Of a DNA stretch of 64,000 nt, positions 18,270 through 28,309 are shown piece by piece (within the stretch, counting starts at the first letter, position 1; every line of letters begins with the position of its first letter). The notes under the pieces were generated by a model that saw nothing but the letters and a program-made list of their open reading frames with translations, searched no databases and was not told the DNA's origin. The translations under genes and the position numbers were made by a program. Source of the DNA: Prevotella heparinolytica (GTDB lineage Bacteria; Bacteroidota; Bacteroidia; Bacteroidales; Bacteroidaceae); the NCBI RefSeq assembly GCF_004342845.1, contig NZ_SLXB01000005.1, forward strand, positions 62,001 to 126,000, in the 5' to 3' direction.

Positions 18270-19082
18270 ATGAAGAACTTATTCAACATCAAAGACAAAG
18301 TGGTGGTCATCACCGGAGGAACGGGAGTATTGGGACATGCCATCGCACTGCACTTGGCCGAAGAAGGAGCCAAAGTCGTAATCTTAGGGCGTAAGGCCGA
18401 AACGGGGAATGCCATCGTAGATGAGATAAAAGCTGCCGGCGGAGAGGCTATGTTCCTGACTACCGACGTGATGAACCGTGAATTGCTGGAACAGAATCTG
18501 GCCGATATCCTGAAAGCATACGGACGCATAGACGCCTTGCTGAACGCTGCCGGCGGCAACATGCCGGGCGCCACCATAGCTCCCGACGGAACTTTCTTCG
18601 ACTTGAAGGTGGAAGAGTTTCAAAAAGTGCTCGACCTGAACCTGACGGGCACTGTATTGCCTACGCAAGTATTCCTGAAGCCGATGGTGGAACAGAAGTC
18701 GGGCGCCATCGTCAACTTCTCGTCCATGGCGGCTTTCCGCCCCATGACACGAGTAGCCGGATATGCCGCAGCCAAAGCGGGCATTTCCAACTTCACCGCT
18801 TTCATGGCCACCGAAGTGGCAAAGAAATTCGGCGAGGGAATCCGCATAAACGCCATTGCACCAGGCTTCTTCCTGACCGAACAGAACCGTGCCCTACTGA
18901 CCAATCCCGACGGAAGTTACACGCAACGCGGACAGGATGTCATCCGGCAAACTCCTTTCGGACGCATGGGTCGTGCCGAAGAGCTGTGCGGAACCATCCA
19001 ATACCTTATCAGTGATGCTTCGAGCTTCGTCACCGGAACGGTTGCCGTGGTAGACGGAGGATTCAATGCCTTCGCCATGTGA
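18270..19082 (+). CDS. SDR-family oxidoreductase (fructuronate/mannonate reductase-like)
   Basis: 270 aa classical short-chain dehydrogenase: TGGTGVLG near residue 14 (NAD(P) site), NAAGG, catalytic Ser in NFSSMAAF and Y-x-x-x-K in GYAAAKAG. The insert LLNAAGGNMPGATIAPDGTFFDL and the long C-terminal loop (PGFFLTEQNRALLTNPDG) are typical of the Bacteroidetes SDR that reduces D-fructuronate to D-mannonate in hexuronate breakdown. No uxuA or uxaC lies nearby, so the specific substrate is inference. Confidence 0.88.
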   Translation: MKNLFNIKDKVVVITGGTGVLGHAIALHLAEEGAKVVILGRKAETGNAIVDEIKAAGGEAMFLTTDVMNRELLEQNLADILKAYGRIDALLNAAGGNMPGATIAPDGTFFDLKVEEFQKVLDLNLTGTVLPTQVFLKPMVEQKSGAIVNFSSMAAFRPMTRVAGYAAAKAGISNFTAFMATEVAKKFGEGIRINAIAPGFFLTEQNRALLTNPDGSYTQRGQDVIRQTPFGRMGRAEELCGTIQYLISDASSFVTGTVAVVDGGFNAFAM

Positions 19083-19203
19083 TTATTGTCGTACAGAACC
19101 CATAAACCGAAAATAGCTTGTGGTAACTATGAAACAGAAGCCGTCGCAACAGACTGATGGTTATTCCCGATTGTTTCCAGATTCTTAAACGACTTTTGTC
19201 TGC

Positions 19204-19881
19204 ATGAAAATCTTGATTATAGAAGATGAGCAAGATCTGCGAGAAACAATCCGCTCTTCGCTCTTAAAAGAAAAATTCGTAGTGGAAACCGCAGCCGATT
19301 ATTCCTCTGCTTTGAACAAAATAAACGACTACGATTATGACTGCGTTCTGCTCGACATCATGTTGCCCGGTGGAAGCGGCCTGGACTTGTTGCGCGAACT
19401 AAAGCAGCTTCGCCGCAATGACAGTATACTAATTATTTCTGCCAAAGACTCCTTGGATGACAAGGTAGAGGGGCTGGAGTTGGGCGCAGACGATTATCTC
19501 ACAAAACCTTTTCATCTGGCAGAGCTGAATGCCCGGGTCAAATCCCTGATACGCCGTCGGCAGGCTAAGGGGGATATGACTGTCAACATTGGAAACTTAT
19601 CGCTTAATCCCGATAAACGACAAGCCGATATAAACGGGCAGCTCTTGCAACTTAATCGTAAAGAGTTTGATTTGCTTTATTATTTTGTAATCAACCCCAA
19701 CCGAGTTATCAGCAAAATGAGCCTTGCAGAATCTGTATGGGGAGACAACATTGACCAGGCCGACTCATTGGATTTCATCTACTCACAAGTAAAGAATCTA
19801 CGCAAGAAGTTGAAACAAGCTGAAGCCACCGTCGAATTAAAAGCCGTATATGGCTTTGGATATAAACTTTCGGAAGAATGA
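19204..19881 (+). CDS. OmpR/PhoB-family response regulator
   Basis: 225 aa. The receiver domain (1-115) has the acidic pocket at Glu7/Asp8, the phospho-acceptor Asp51 in CVLLDIMLPGGSG and Lys in YLTKPF. The C-terminal winged helix (about 130-225) ends with AVYGFGYKLS. It is coupled to the sensor kinase by an ATGA overlap. Likely targets include the PepSY-like exported protein just downstream. Confidence 0.95.
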   Translation: MKILIIEDEQDLRETIRSSLLKEKFVVETAADYSSALNKINDYDYDCVLLDIMLPGGSGLDLLRELKQLRRNDSILIISAKDSLDDKVEGLELGADDYLTKPFHLAELNARVKSLIRRRQAKGDMTVNIGNLSLNPDKRQADINGQLLQLNRKEFDLLYYFVINPNRVISKMSLAESVWGDNIDQADSLDFIYSQVKNLRKKLKQAEATVELKAVYGFGYKLSEE

Positions 19882-21149
19882 AACTGCTACACCACACCTA
19901 CCGCAAACTTTCGCTGCTATTTTTCTTGTTGATGGCAGTATGGGGTGTGCTGTTTTATTATGCGATTATCGACGAGGTGATGGATGAAACAGACGATACA
20001 TTAAAGAATTACGGGAGTATACTAATAAAAAACGCACTTCATGATCCTTTCATTCTCGAAACCTCCGGGACAGTGATGTCATTCTACAAATTCAGGCCTA
20101 TATCGGAAGAGGAGGGATTACGCTACCAACAAGTATTCTATGATTCTACCGTCTACATCGAGTCGGAAGATGAAGAAGAGCCTGTCCGTGTGATGCGTAT
20201 AGCATTCAGCATGCCCGACGGACAGTTTTACGAGCTGACTTTGATGATTTCTACTTTAGAGCGCGACGATATGGTAGAAGCGCTACTGTGGTATTTAGGA
20301 GCATTATTCCTTTTACTTCTGCTTTGTACCTCCATCGGTATACGGTTGGTCTTAAAGAAAGTATTTACCCCACTATACAAATTACTGGATTGGCTCATCC
20401 AAATTCAACCCGGCAAAGCTCTTCCTCCCTTGGATAACCCAACGGAAATACAGGAGTTTCGGCAGTTGAGTAATGCAGCCTTCGATATGGGCAAGCGCAG
20501 TTACAAAGCCTACGAAGAACAAAAACAATTCATAGAAAACGCTTCGCACGAACTACAAACACCACTTGCCATTATCCGAGGCAAGGTAGAATTGCTGGCC
20601 GAAAGCGAGGGTATAACAGAGCAACAAATGAAAACACTGGATGAACTTTGCTCTACCGTGAACCGTGCCGTCAAACTGAATAAATCCTTGTTACTGCTTT
20701 CTCGCATCGAGAACGGACAATATACCGAAATGAAAGATGTTTCGCTGGATGAGATACTAGATGATTCACTACCAGACCTGATGGATATTTACGAATATAA
20801 GCAAATACATTTGACAAGGGAACGGAGTGATAAGCCACTCATCATACGTTGCAACCACTCTTTAGCCCGGATTCTGGTATCCAATCTGGTGAAGAACGCA
20901 TTACTTCACAACAAAGAAAAGGGAGAACTGCATATTCTTACCACGTCGTCTTCATTGACGATAAAAAACACGGGCGAGTCCCCTCTAGACAAGGAAAAAT
21001 TGTTCCACCGCTTCTATCATGGCATAGACGAAAAGAAAGAATCCACAGGCCTGGGACTTGCCATAGCACATTCCATCGCCCTTTACTCTTCCTTAAAGCT
21101 CACTTATGAATGGCAAGACGGTATGCATTGCTTTCGGCTTGTTAAATAA
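19878..21149 (+). CDS. Sensor histidine kinase
   Basis: 423 aa. A membrane helix at about 10-30 and a second at about 140-160 frame a ~110-residue acidic sensor region. The DHp domain carries the phospho-acceptor His in FIENASHELQTPLAII (about residue 224). The ATPase domain has N-box NLVKNALLHN, G1 in IKNTGESPL and G2 in STGLGLAIAHSI. It phosphorylates the response regulator encoded immediately upstream. The acidic sensor part could bind cations or cationic peptides; that is inference. Confidence 0.95.
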   Translation: MKLLHHTYRKLSLLFFLLMAVWGVLFYYAIIDEVMDETDDTLKNYGSILIKNALHDPFILETSGTVMSFYKFRPISEEEGLRYQQVFYDSTVYIESEDEEEPVRVMRIAFSMPDGQFYELTLMISTLERDDMVEALLWYLGALFLLLLLCTSIGIRLVLKKVFTPLYKLLDWLIQIQPGKALPPLDNPTEIQEFRQLSNAAFDMGKRSYKAYEEQKQFIENASHELQTPLAIIRGKVELLAESEGITEQQMKTLDELCSTVNRAVKLNKSLLLLSRIENGQYTEMKDVSLDEILDDSLPDLMDIYEYKQIHLTRERSDKPLIIRCNHSLARILVSNLVKNALLHNKEKGELHILTTSSSLTIKNTGESPLDKEKLFHRFYHGIDEKKESTGLGLAIAHSIALYSSLKLTYEWQDGMHCFRLVK

Positions 21150-21261
21150 TCAAAAGATTGTTCCTGACGCAGATTATTCCCAAATCTTTCCTAATTCATT
21201 GCCGTCATTTGCAGTGTGAATGATATGAATCAATTTTATTAGTAACACTAAAAAAACAATC

Positions 21262-21699
21262 ATGAAAGTATTATCTATTTTAGCACTGGCAATTTTTGCC
21301 GTTCAGTTTTCTTTTGCCGGAGATGTCATTACTCAGGATGCCAAACAACTCCCACTGGTTGCACGCAACTTTATCAACCGACATTTCACGAAACCTCAAA
21401 TTCATTATATCAAGATTGAAAGCGAAATCCTGCAAAACAAAAAGTACGAAGTACAACTGGCGGATTTCACGGAAATCGATTTTGACAAGCAAGGTAATTG
21501 GCTGGAAGTAGATTGCAAGAAAGCGGCCATACCTGCCGCATTGATTCCCACTTCGGTACAAGAATACGTGAAGACGAACTTTCCGAGAGAAATCATTACC
21601 AAGATTGAACGTGAACGTAGTGGAATGAAAATCGAATTGAGTAATGACTATTCTTTAAAGTTCAATAAGAAAGGGAAGTTCGTCAGCATAGACGACTGA
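21262..21699 (+). CDS. PepSY-like exported protein
   Basis: 145 aa with a Sec signal (VLSILALAIFAVQFSFAG). Two tandem PepSY-like/BLIP-like modules follow: PLVARNFINRHF..YEVQLADFTEIDFDKQGNWLEVDC and VQEYVKTNFPREIITKIERER..IELSNDYSLKFNKKGKF. Such proteins commonly sit next to Bacteroides two-component genes and are thought to be periplasmic effectors or reporters of the system. The gene follows the kinase after 112 bp. Confidence 0.85.
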   Translation: MKVLSILALAIFAVQFSFAGDVITQDAKQLPLVARNFINRHFTKPQIHYIKIESEILQNKKYEVQLADFTEIDFDKQGNWLEVDCKKAAIPAALIPTSVQEYVKTNFPREIITKIERERSGMKIELSNDYSLKFNKKGKFVSIDD

Positions 21700-21700
21700 T

Positions 21701-21841
21701 TCGAAGCACTCCGGTTTATCATCGAGATTGAAAAAAGGAAAGGCAGAGTATCAACTATTTTATTCGGAAGTAGGATACTTGATACGGACAAAAGATGTCA
21801 CAGGAAAAGAAGACACGCATTGGCCGATGGCGGTGAAATGA
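21701..21841 (+). pseudogene. Possible remnant of a second PepSY-like or related exported protein (C-terminal part)
   Basis: After the PepSY-like gene, a different frame reads KGKAEYQLFYSEVGYLIRTK and continues to a stop at 21839-21841. It has protein-like composition but no start codon and an in-frame stop a few codons upstream. It resembles the final strands of PepSY-type proteins. It may be a decayed duplicate. Low certainty. Confidence 0.3.
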
Positions 21842-22100
21842 TTATGTACACCTAAGGCTTCCGAGAAAAAGAATATATGCTATCGAAAGGTTTTTTCAGA
21901 CGCAGGATGCCACAGCATTATCTGTGTAAAAAAACAAAAGCATAAAAGAACCATTGTCCCGACCATTTCTGCTAAATACTTTTTCATGAATAGTTATTAA
22001 ACATCAACTTCTACAAAAGTAAACAAAAAGATGAGAAATTCACCTTTTCGTTTACTTTTTATGCTTGCAAAGAGGAATAAATACCTGGGTTCGGGACAAG
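21842..22100. other. Gene-free gap before dispersed element B
   Basis: A+T-rich sequence between the possible PepSY remnant and the dispersed element. The only ORF that reaches into the element (22031-22246) is not supported. No promoter or terminator was convincing. Confidence 0.4.
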
Positions 22101-22397
22101 CGGTTTCTTTTGCTAAAGATCAGGGTTGCATCCTATCGGACGGATATTTCCTGAATGCACCGGTTTACAGCGGCCGGGCAGAAGAGAACTTTTACTCCGA
22201 CCTGCCCTCCCCCTCCCTGTTTGACAGCTGCAAGCCTTTGTCGTGACAGAGGCAAGTGTTCAAGCCGACAGACACAAATGTTTGACGTGACAGACACAAG
22301 TGTCTGACAGGGCAGTGACAAACGTCTGATAACCAATACACTTCGACTTTAAAACACAAGCCTCCGATGAGGTTATCGACCTGCTTCTTATCCCGAA
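22101..22397 (+). repeat. Dispersed intergenic element, copy B (~297 bp)
   Basis: Homologue of 8411-8686 in the same orientation (blocks and offsets given there). It ends about 40 bp from the stop of the convergent GH3 gene. Confidence 0.75.
22223..22332 (+). repeat. 22-bp tandem repeat tract, 5 copies
   Basis: Units begin at 22223, 22245, 22267, 22289 and 22311. The best unit contains CAGACACAAGTGTCTG, in which CAGACAC and GTGTCTG form a perfect inverted repeat around AA. Same unit as at 8533 and 53379. Confidence 0.8.
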
Positions 22398-22437
22398 CGC
22401 AAGTAATAAATATGTAACAAACGCATTTCCCCCCGTC

Positions 22438-24660
22438 TTATTTCAACTCAAAGGGAACTACTCCCCTGACATCGGCTGCCGAGGAGGCAATCACTGCTTC
22501 AAACCGTCCCGGTTCCGCCACCCAGGCATGTTTGGTGTCATCGAAGAAGCTGAGGGCCTCGCGGTCGATGCAGAAAGTCACTTCACACGTTTCGCCCGGA
22601 GCCAGTTTGATTTTTCGGAAACCTTTCAGTTCTTTCACAGGGCGGGGCAAGGACGATTTCTTATCGCTGATGTAGAGTTGCACCACCTCTTGTCCTTCGT
22701 AAGTACCGGCGTTTTTGACGGTCACTTTCACGGTCAACGTACTATCGGCTGTCATAGTCTTGCTGTCGATGGTCGGTTTGCCATATTCAAAGGTCGTATA
22801 GCTCAGTCCGTGGCCGAAGGGGAACAAGGGCTTCACTTTTTTCTGCTTGTCCGCCCAGCGATAGCCTACGAAGATGCCTTCATTGTATCTGATGTCTATC
22901 ACGCTCTCACTCTGCGCCCCGGTATATTCGCCCAAGCTATGAGCCGGTACGTCTTCCAGCTTTGCAGGGAACGTGAAGGGCAACTTTCCGCTGGGGGTTA
23001 CATCACCCATCAGAACGGCGGCCAGCGCACTGCCGGCCTCGGAGCCCAGATACCAGGCTTGTACAATGGCAGGCACATCGTTCACCCAAGGCATGGCAAC
23101 GGCATTGCCGGAGATATTGACCACAACCAGTTTTTTGCTCACCTTTGCCAAGGCAGAGATTACGGCATCTTGTCCGTAGGGCAAATCCAAGCCCTTACGG
23201 TCGGAGTCTTCACAATCCTGCCCGGCGCTTTTGTTCAGTCCGCCGATGAAGATCACATAGTCGGCATCGCGCGCCACCCGCACCGCTTCCTCAATCAGTT
23301 CTTCCGGAGTGCGCTCGTCTTTCAGGTTCTGCCCCGTCACCACACCGTTGTATTCACCGCTCGCATCGCCCACGTAGCCACGGGCATAAACCACCTCGGC
23401 CTTGCCCCCTACGCGTTGTCCGATGCCGTCCAACGGAGAGCATTCGCGTTGCACCTTCAACGAAGAAGAGCCGCCACCCACGGTCATCATCTTGATGGCG
23501 TTCTCGCCTATTACGGCAATCTTCCTTGTCTTGTTCAGATCTATCGGAAGCACGTTGTTACGGTTCTGCAACAACACGATGCCCTCTTCACCTATGCGGC
23601 GGGCAGCTTCATAATGTGCCGGAGAGTTGAGCGAACCGAAAGGACGGTCGGTGTTCATCGTAGTGCGGAAAGCCAACCGGAGGATACGCCGCACCTTGTC
23701 GTCCAACTCCCGGATGCCGACTTTCCCTTCACGGATGCGTTGCAGGTAAGGCATGGCCAGGTAATAATTATCGTAAGCATTGCTGGCACCGTTCGACAAG
23801 CCGTTTGTCCAACTGCCGAATTCCATATCCAGCCCGTTGGCGATGGCTTGATCAGTGTCATGTACGCCTCCCCAATCAGACACCACCACGCCATCGAATC
23901 CCCATTCGCCTTTCAGGATGTCGTTCAGCAGATATTGGTTGTGGCAGGCGTGCTGTCCTTTGTAAAGGTTGTAAGCACCCATGATGCTCCATGCCTTGCC
24001 TTCCCGGACAGCCGCTTTGAAGGCCGGCAGATAGATTTCATACAGTGCACGGTCGTCCACAACCGCGTTGGTGGTATGGCGGTTCACCTCGTGGTTGTTC
24101 AGTGCAAAGTGCTTCACACAAGCAGCAACCCCGTTCTGCTGCACGCCCTGCACGTAGGGCACTACCATGCGGGCTGCCAAATAAGGGTCTTCGCCCATAT
24201 ACTCGAAATTGCGCCCGTTCAACGGTGTGCGGTAGATGTTTACACCGGGGCCCAGCAGAACGGTCTTTCCCCTGTAACGAGCCTCTTCGCCTATACTTTT
24301 TCCGTATAGCAAGGACATTTCAGGATTCCACGTGGCTGCCAGACAGGTCAATGCCGGATAGGCCACGCAAGAGTCGTTGGTCCATCCAGCCTGATCCCAC
24401 TCGTCCCAAAGCACTTCGGGGCGGATACCGTGGGGACCGTCGGTCATCCAAAACTCCGGAATGCCCAGACGGGGTACACCCGGACTGCTGAATTTAGACT
24501 GCGCATGCACCATCGCTACTTTCTCTTCCAGCGTCAGCCGGGCCAACGCATCTTCCACCCTCTCCTCAACAGGTTTGCCCGCATCCAGATAGACGGGCTT
24601 CTGCTGCGCCGTGAGAGGCAGTGCGACAGCCAGAACCAGACCGAATAAAACTTTCTTCAT
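22438..24660 (-). CDS. Glycoside hydrolase family 3 beta-glucosidase
   Basis: 740 aa with signal KVLFGLVLAVALPLTAQQ. The GH3 N-domain has the nucleophile Asp in GVVVSDWGGVHD and upstream HGIRPEVLWDE. The C-domain includes IGGLNKSAGQDCEDSDRKGL and VVVNISGNAVAMPW. A fibronectin-III-like module ends the protein (about 650-740). It removes terminal beta-linked glucose or related sugars in the periplasm. It lies 55 bp downstream of the GH5 gene in the same orientation, so endo- and exo-acting enzymes are co-expressed. The 593-codon antisense ORF is a shadow. Confidence 0.93.
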   Translation of the reverse strand: MKKVLFGLVLAVALPLTAQQKPVYLDAGKPVEERVEDALARLTLEEKVAMVHAQSKFSSPGVPRLGIPEFWMTDGPHGIRPEVLWDEWDQAGWTNDSCVAYPALTCLAATWNPEMSLLYGKSIGEEARYRGKTVLLGPGVNIYRTPLNGRNFEYMGEDPYLAARMVVPYVQGVQQNGVAACVKHFALNNHEVNRHTTNAVVDDRALYEIYLPAFKAAVREGKAWSIMGAYNLYKGQHACHNQYLLNDILKGEWGFDGVVVSDWGGVHDTDQAIANGLDMEFGSWTNGLSNGASNAYDNYYLAMPYLQRIREGKVGIRELDDKVRRILRLAFRTTMNTDRPFGSLNSPAHYEAARRIGEEGIVLLQNRNNVLPIDLNKTRKIAVIGENAIKMMTVGGGSSSLKVQRECSPLDGIGQRVGGKAEVVYARGYVGDASGEYNGVVTGQNLKDERTPEELIEEAVRVARDADYVIFIGGLNKSAGQDCEDSDRKGLDLPYGQDAVISALAKVSKKLVVVNISGNAVAMPWVNDVPAIVQAWYLGSEAGSALAAVLMGDVTPSGKLPFTFPAKLEDVPAHSLGEYTGAQSESVIDIRYNEGIFVGYRWADKQKKVKPLFPFGHGLSYTTFEYGKPTIDSKTMTADSTLTVKVTVKNAGTYEGQEVVQLYISDKKSSLPRPVKELKGFRKIKLAPGETCEVTFCIDREALSFFDDTKHAWVAEPGRFEAVIASSAADVRGVVPFELK

Positions 24661-24715
24661 GGTTTTTCTCTATTTTATCTTTATAAATACGTAATTACAA
24701 GCCAGTGCGATACGT

Positions 24716-25969
24716 TCAGTCCTTCATTCCCAAGGAATGTATATATCCCTCCTGAACCACGCAATTCTTCAGTTTGCAGGCTTCGACGAAATCCGTCATC
24801 GCTTTGCGTGCCATGCTCTGGTCGGGACGGGCGTCACGTATTTCTTTATACGTGGTGCGCGACGCTTCGGAAAAGTAAACCACGTTTGCCCAATTCTCCG
24901 GTGGAGTGATGCCCACGAACGACGAGCCGTCCATCTTCTTGTAGGGCCAAAAAGTATAGCCGATGTTGTTCTCGCGCATGGTCCTGCAAAAAGCTGCCTG
25001 CCACTCGTCCGTGTTATGGCCTATCTCGCCCATGTACATGGGCAGGTTCACACTGTCGCGGAAGTTTATGATCTCCTGAATGGCGGCTTTGGTAGGTTCG
25101 CCCCCGTAGCGGTGGCAGGTGTACATTATCTTGTCGTCGAATCCGGTATCTTTGAAAGGCTTGAAGTTACCGTTCCACTGCGCGCCGCCCAAGAGGATGA
25201 TGTGATTCTTGTCCACTTCCCGTATGGCCGCCACACCTTTCTTATATACCTCTTCCAGCTTGCCGTTAAGTTCCTCCATATTCTCGAAGTAGGGAGCAAT
25301 GGGTTCGTTGAAGAGTTCGTAGCCCAAGATGACCGGTTCGTCCTTATACCGGTCGGCAATGCGACGCCAGATGTCGCAATAAAGTTGTTGGCTCGCCTCG
25401 CTCTCGAACAGCCACGGATAACCATAGCTGTCGTCTATATTATCGCCCGTCTGACCGCCCGGGGCATCGTGCATGTCCAGAATAAGATAAAGTTCAGATT
25501 CCCGGCACCACTCTACAAGGCTGTCCACTCTGACAAAGCCGTCCTGACGAACAGTCAGCCCCATGTAATCCTCATCCGTGAACAACTTATAATGGAAAGG
25601 AAGGCGGATGGTATTGGCTCCCGTACTTTTGATGAAACGAATGTCCTCACGCGTCACATAGTTGTCTTTGAATGCCTTCCAGAAGTCGGCCGTAAAGTCC
25701 GGACCTACCAGTTGGCAGAACATCTCATTAATGAAACGGGCGGAATTGGTTTTACTGAACTTGAACATATATCCCTCCGGATTCAGCCAGTTGCCCAAAT
25801 TGGTGCCCATAATAAAGAGTCTGGAACCATCGGGTTTCAGCAGGTATTGTCCCTGAATGGTGACGAAGGCTTTCGAAGTTTCTTTCTCTGCCCTTTGTTT
25901 CTCACTACATCCCGTCATGCCCAAAGCAAGCAGGGCAATGGAGATACTTGTCGCTAATAAATGTTTCAT
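24716..25969 (-). CDS. Glycoside hydrolase family 5 lipoprotein (endo-glucanase-like)
   Basis: 417 aa. The lipoprotein signal is SISIALLALGMTGC. The GH5 TIM barrel shows GTNLGNWLNPEGYMF near the start, GANTIRLPFHY, LILDMHDAPGG, the acid/base Glu in GYELFNEP and the nucleophile Glu in MYMGEIGHN. The aromatic subsite is TFWPYKK. It probably cleaves beta-glucan or a glucosylated substrate at the cell surface; the subfamily cannot be fixed by eye. First gene of the GH5-GH3 pair. Confidence 0.9.
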   Translation of the reverse strand: MKHLLATSISIALLALGMTGCSEKQRAEKETSKAFVTIQGQYLLKPDGSRLFIMGTNLGNWLNPEGYMFKFSKTNSARFINEMFCQLVGPDFTADFWKAFKDNYVTREDIRFIKSTGANTIRLPFHYKLFTDEDYMGLTVRQDGFVRVDSLVEWCRESELYLILDMHDAPGGQTGDNIDDSYGYPWLFESEASQQLYCDIWRRIADRYKDEPVILGYELFNEPIAPYFENMEELNGKLEEVYKKGVAAIREVDKNHIILLGGAQWNGNFKPFKDTGFDDKIMYTCHRYGGEPTKAAIQEIINFRDSVNLPMYMGEIGHNTDEWQAAFCRTMRENNIGYTFWPYKKMDGSSFVGITPPENWANVVYFSEASRTTYKEIRDARPDQSMARKAMTDFVEACKLKNCVVQEGYIHSLGMKD

Positions 25970-26017
25970 GGTCGTTTATTTGGTTATCGTATCGGTTTCG
26001 GCGGTTCGTTACCTCCC

Positions 26018-26025
26018 CAAAGTTA
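26018..26025 (-). promoter_or_regulatory. -7 element of the GH5-GH3 operon
   Basis: On the minus strand TAACTTTG matches TAnnTTTG, 49 bp upstream of the GH5 start. No clear -33 box was found. Confidence 0.45.
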
Positions 26026-26172
26026 GTGAAGATAAAGACGTCGCCTACCGACGAATAGGCAACAAGTGGACAAGAAGAATGCCAAAGCCAAAATAATACA
26101 CTAATAATCAACAGCATACACAACAACAGAGGAGATGGAAAAGTGGATACCTTACGGGCATTTGGCGTATTG

Positions 26173-27776
26173 TCAGCGTATTTGCATCAGACGTGTTTCA
26201 AAATCATCACGCGAAATACGGGCTTTGTTTTTCACTTTCGCCCGATAATTATAGATGGTGTTGACGGAATAACGCAGGAACTCGGCAATCTGCGAACTGT
26301 CGTCTATGCCCAGACGGATGAGGGCGAAGATACGGAGTTCGGTAGTGAGCAATTCCCCTTTACGGGGCACAATGTGCTCTCCGGGTTGTAGCAGTTCGTT
26401 GAATTGCTCGATGAAATCGGGGAAAATGCTCAAGAAAGCAGAGTCGAAGTTAACGTATAATTCTTTTAATCCGGCATCCGCCACTTCACGGGAGCGCACC
26501 ATTTGCAAAAGCTCTTCCGTCTGTCCCGCCGATATTTTCTTTTTCACCATGCGACGATAAGCATCCAGCCGGTCGATATATACGGAACAGAGCTTCATGA
26601 AACGGCCTATGTACTCCTCCTTGATGCGATTGGACACCAGCAACTGCCGGTTGGTTTGCTCCAACCGACTGCGGGCGGCAGAGAGGCGTTCCATTTGCCT
26701 CCAAATAAAGGCGAGAGCCGCAATGAGCAACAATGCAAGCGCGCAAACCAATGCGACATATAACCGCAGACGATCGTTCTGTTTCTCTTGCATGGCTTGA
26801 TAGGTGAGGTCTATCAGCGAAAGAATACCTGCCGTCTGTAGGTTCCGGCTGCGGACATTGTAGCGGTTAGTCTCATCCCACGAAAAGCGGATGTAGCGGT
26901 AGGCAGCTCTATATCGCCTTCCTCATAAAGCAGTTGCGCCAGATTCCAAAGCGAAGCATGATCGGTGATGCAAAGGCGGATGTCGGTCAGTGCGGAGAGT
27001 GCCAAGTAGCGTTTCTCTTCTTCGCGATTCTTCAGGCTGCGGTAGAGAAGAGAACGCTGATAAGTCACCAATGCATATTCGGGCGTATCGGGTCGCACGC
27101 CGTTCAGACGCGCGTCGTTGATAACCAAAGCCGCATCCACATCACCTTGGGCGGCTTTCCTCTCTTCTTGCCTTTCGAGAAAAAGAGGCGAGGCAGGCGG
27201 AAGCAGCTGCATCAGCGAATCTTCGTAGCAAGCGGCCAACGTTTGATAACGTTCCCTGAAGGAATCGTCCGAAGTATAAAAGCCCGATTCCTCGTAAAGT
27301 TTGTACCGGCAGTGGTAATAGTCGGGCAGCAGGCGGGGCGGAAGCGCAGTCCTATCTATCTGCCTGAGCAGTTCGGAAGCCTCTTCATACATCCCCGTAG
27401 CAGCCATCAGGTAGGCCAGTTCCAGACGGGTTTCGCAAGCCTTCTCACTGCTGCCCCTGCGTTCCGCCCAAACCAGATTGGCGTTGAGGTAATGAATGGC
27501 CGAATCGCATACATACGCCTTGTATTCCTTATAAATCTCCCCATTCCACTTGAAGAAAGCCACATCCGCCGTATCGGTATCAGCCAACCTTTGTTTCAGG
27601 CGGGCAATACGTGATTCGCGTACGTCGGTATACTGTTTGTGCGTACCAATGGCCTCGTCCAGCAAGTGGAGCAATGCGAACACCTGCAAGGTGTCGGCCG
27701 AAGCACCCCGCCCTTGCACCAACACCGTAAGAGGAGGGAGGAAAAGAAAGAGTATCGGTATCAGTTGCCTTTTCAT
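26173..27776 (-). pseudogene. DUF6377-type TPR/membrane/HTH regulator, split by a frameshift
   Basis: The first part (27776-26814) encodes a signal, TPR-like helices and reads [14 protein letters not shown] before running out of frame. In the next frame the same DNA reads [16 protein letters not shown], then [15 protein letters not shown], leading without a stop into the second part (26793-26173). That part has a membrane helix ([19 protein letters not shown]), a coiled coil and a LuxR-like helix-turn-helix ([21 protein letters not shown]). Together they make a ~530-residue DUF6377 protein with one base missing near 26901-26910. These proteins are membrane-spanning transcription regulators, often beside glycan-use genes; here the GH5-GH3 pair is next. 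A sequencing error cannot be excluded. Confidence 0.85.
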
Positions 27777-28309
27777 GAAGAATGATTATCCTGCCACCGT
27801 TGAAAGCGGTTCATAAAGAAAAATGCGGAAACTAAACTAAGTATGGCAAGAACGATGCCGGTTACTGCCCATAAGAACATCTGCAAAGAAGATAGAATAG
27901 AAGCCTCTGCAAATACAGCAAAGGCATAGACACAATAAGGAAATGTCAAGATTGTGGTCATGATGGCAGGTATATATTTTCGGTATATTGCCCATTGTGC
28001 AAAATGCAATACAAGATGTATGAAATGCCCTGCAAATGCAGCAAACCACCATTGATAAACATCCAGCCATACGGCGCAGAAAGAAATGACAGAAATCAAA
28101 ATGAACTCGTGAGCCGTACCAACGGCAAACGTGGCTGTGGAATAATCAAAATGTCCCCTGCGTGCAAGAAACTGCTCGAATGCCGGAAAGCGTCTTTTCA
28201 ATTCTTTTCCGTTATTGCCAAGCCAATATTTGAACATTATTATTTCCTCGTATTCGTGAACCATGAATACGATAGGGAGAAGCATCATTATCAATTCTAC
28301 TTTCGTCAT
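27773..28309 (-). CDS. HXXEE-domain membrane protein
   Basis: 178 aa from ATG 28309, which overlaps the stop of the upstream gene (ATGA) and so is preferred over the longer in-frame start at 28345. HEYEE near residue 20 is the H-x-x-E-E signature. A second His in [14 protein letters not shown] and [12 protein letters not shown] are also family features. About five membrane helices. Function unknown. Its stop overlaps the start of the DUF6377 gene, so three genes are coupled. Confidence 0.82.
   Translation of the reverse strand: MTKVELIMMLLPIVFMVHEYEEIIMFKYWLGNNGKELKRRFPAFEQFLARRGHFDYSTATFAVGTAHEFILISVISFCAVWLDVYQWWFAAFAGHFIHLVLHFAQWAIYRKYIPAIMTTILTFPYCVYAFAVFAEASILSSLQMFLWAVTGIVLAILSLVSAFFFMNRFQRWQDNHSS

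Noticed and set aside
22528..24309. 593-codon plus-strand ORF opposite the GH3 gene
   Set aside because: Shadow of a clear GH3 coding frame; its translation is rich in His, Val and Gln with no domain.
24737..25957. 406-codon ORF opposite the GH5 gene
   Set aside because: Antisense shadow; the GH5 frame carries the signal peptide and catalytic motifs.
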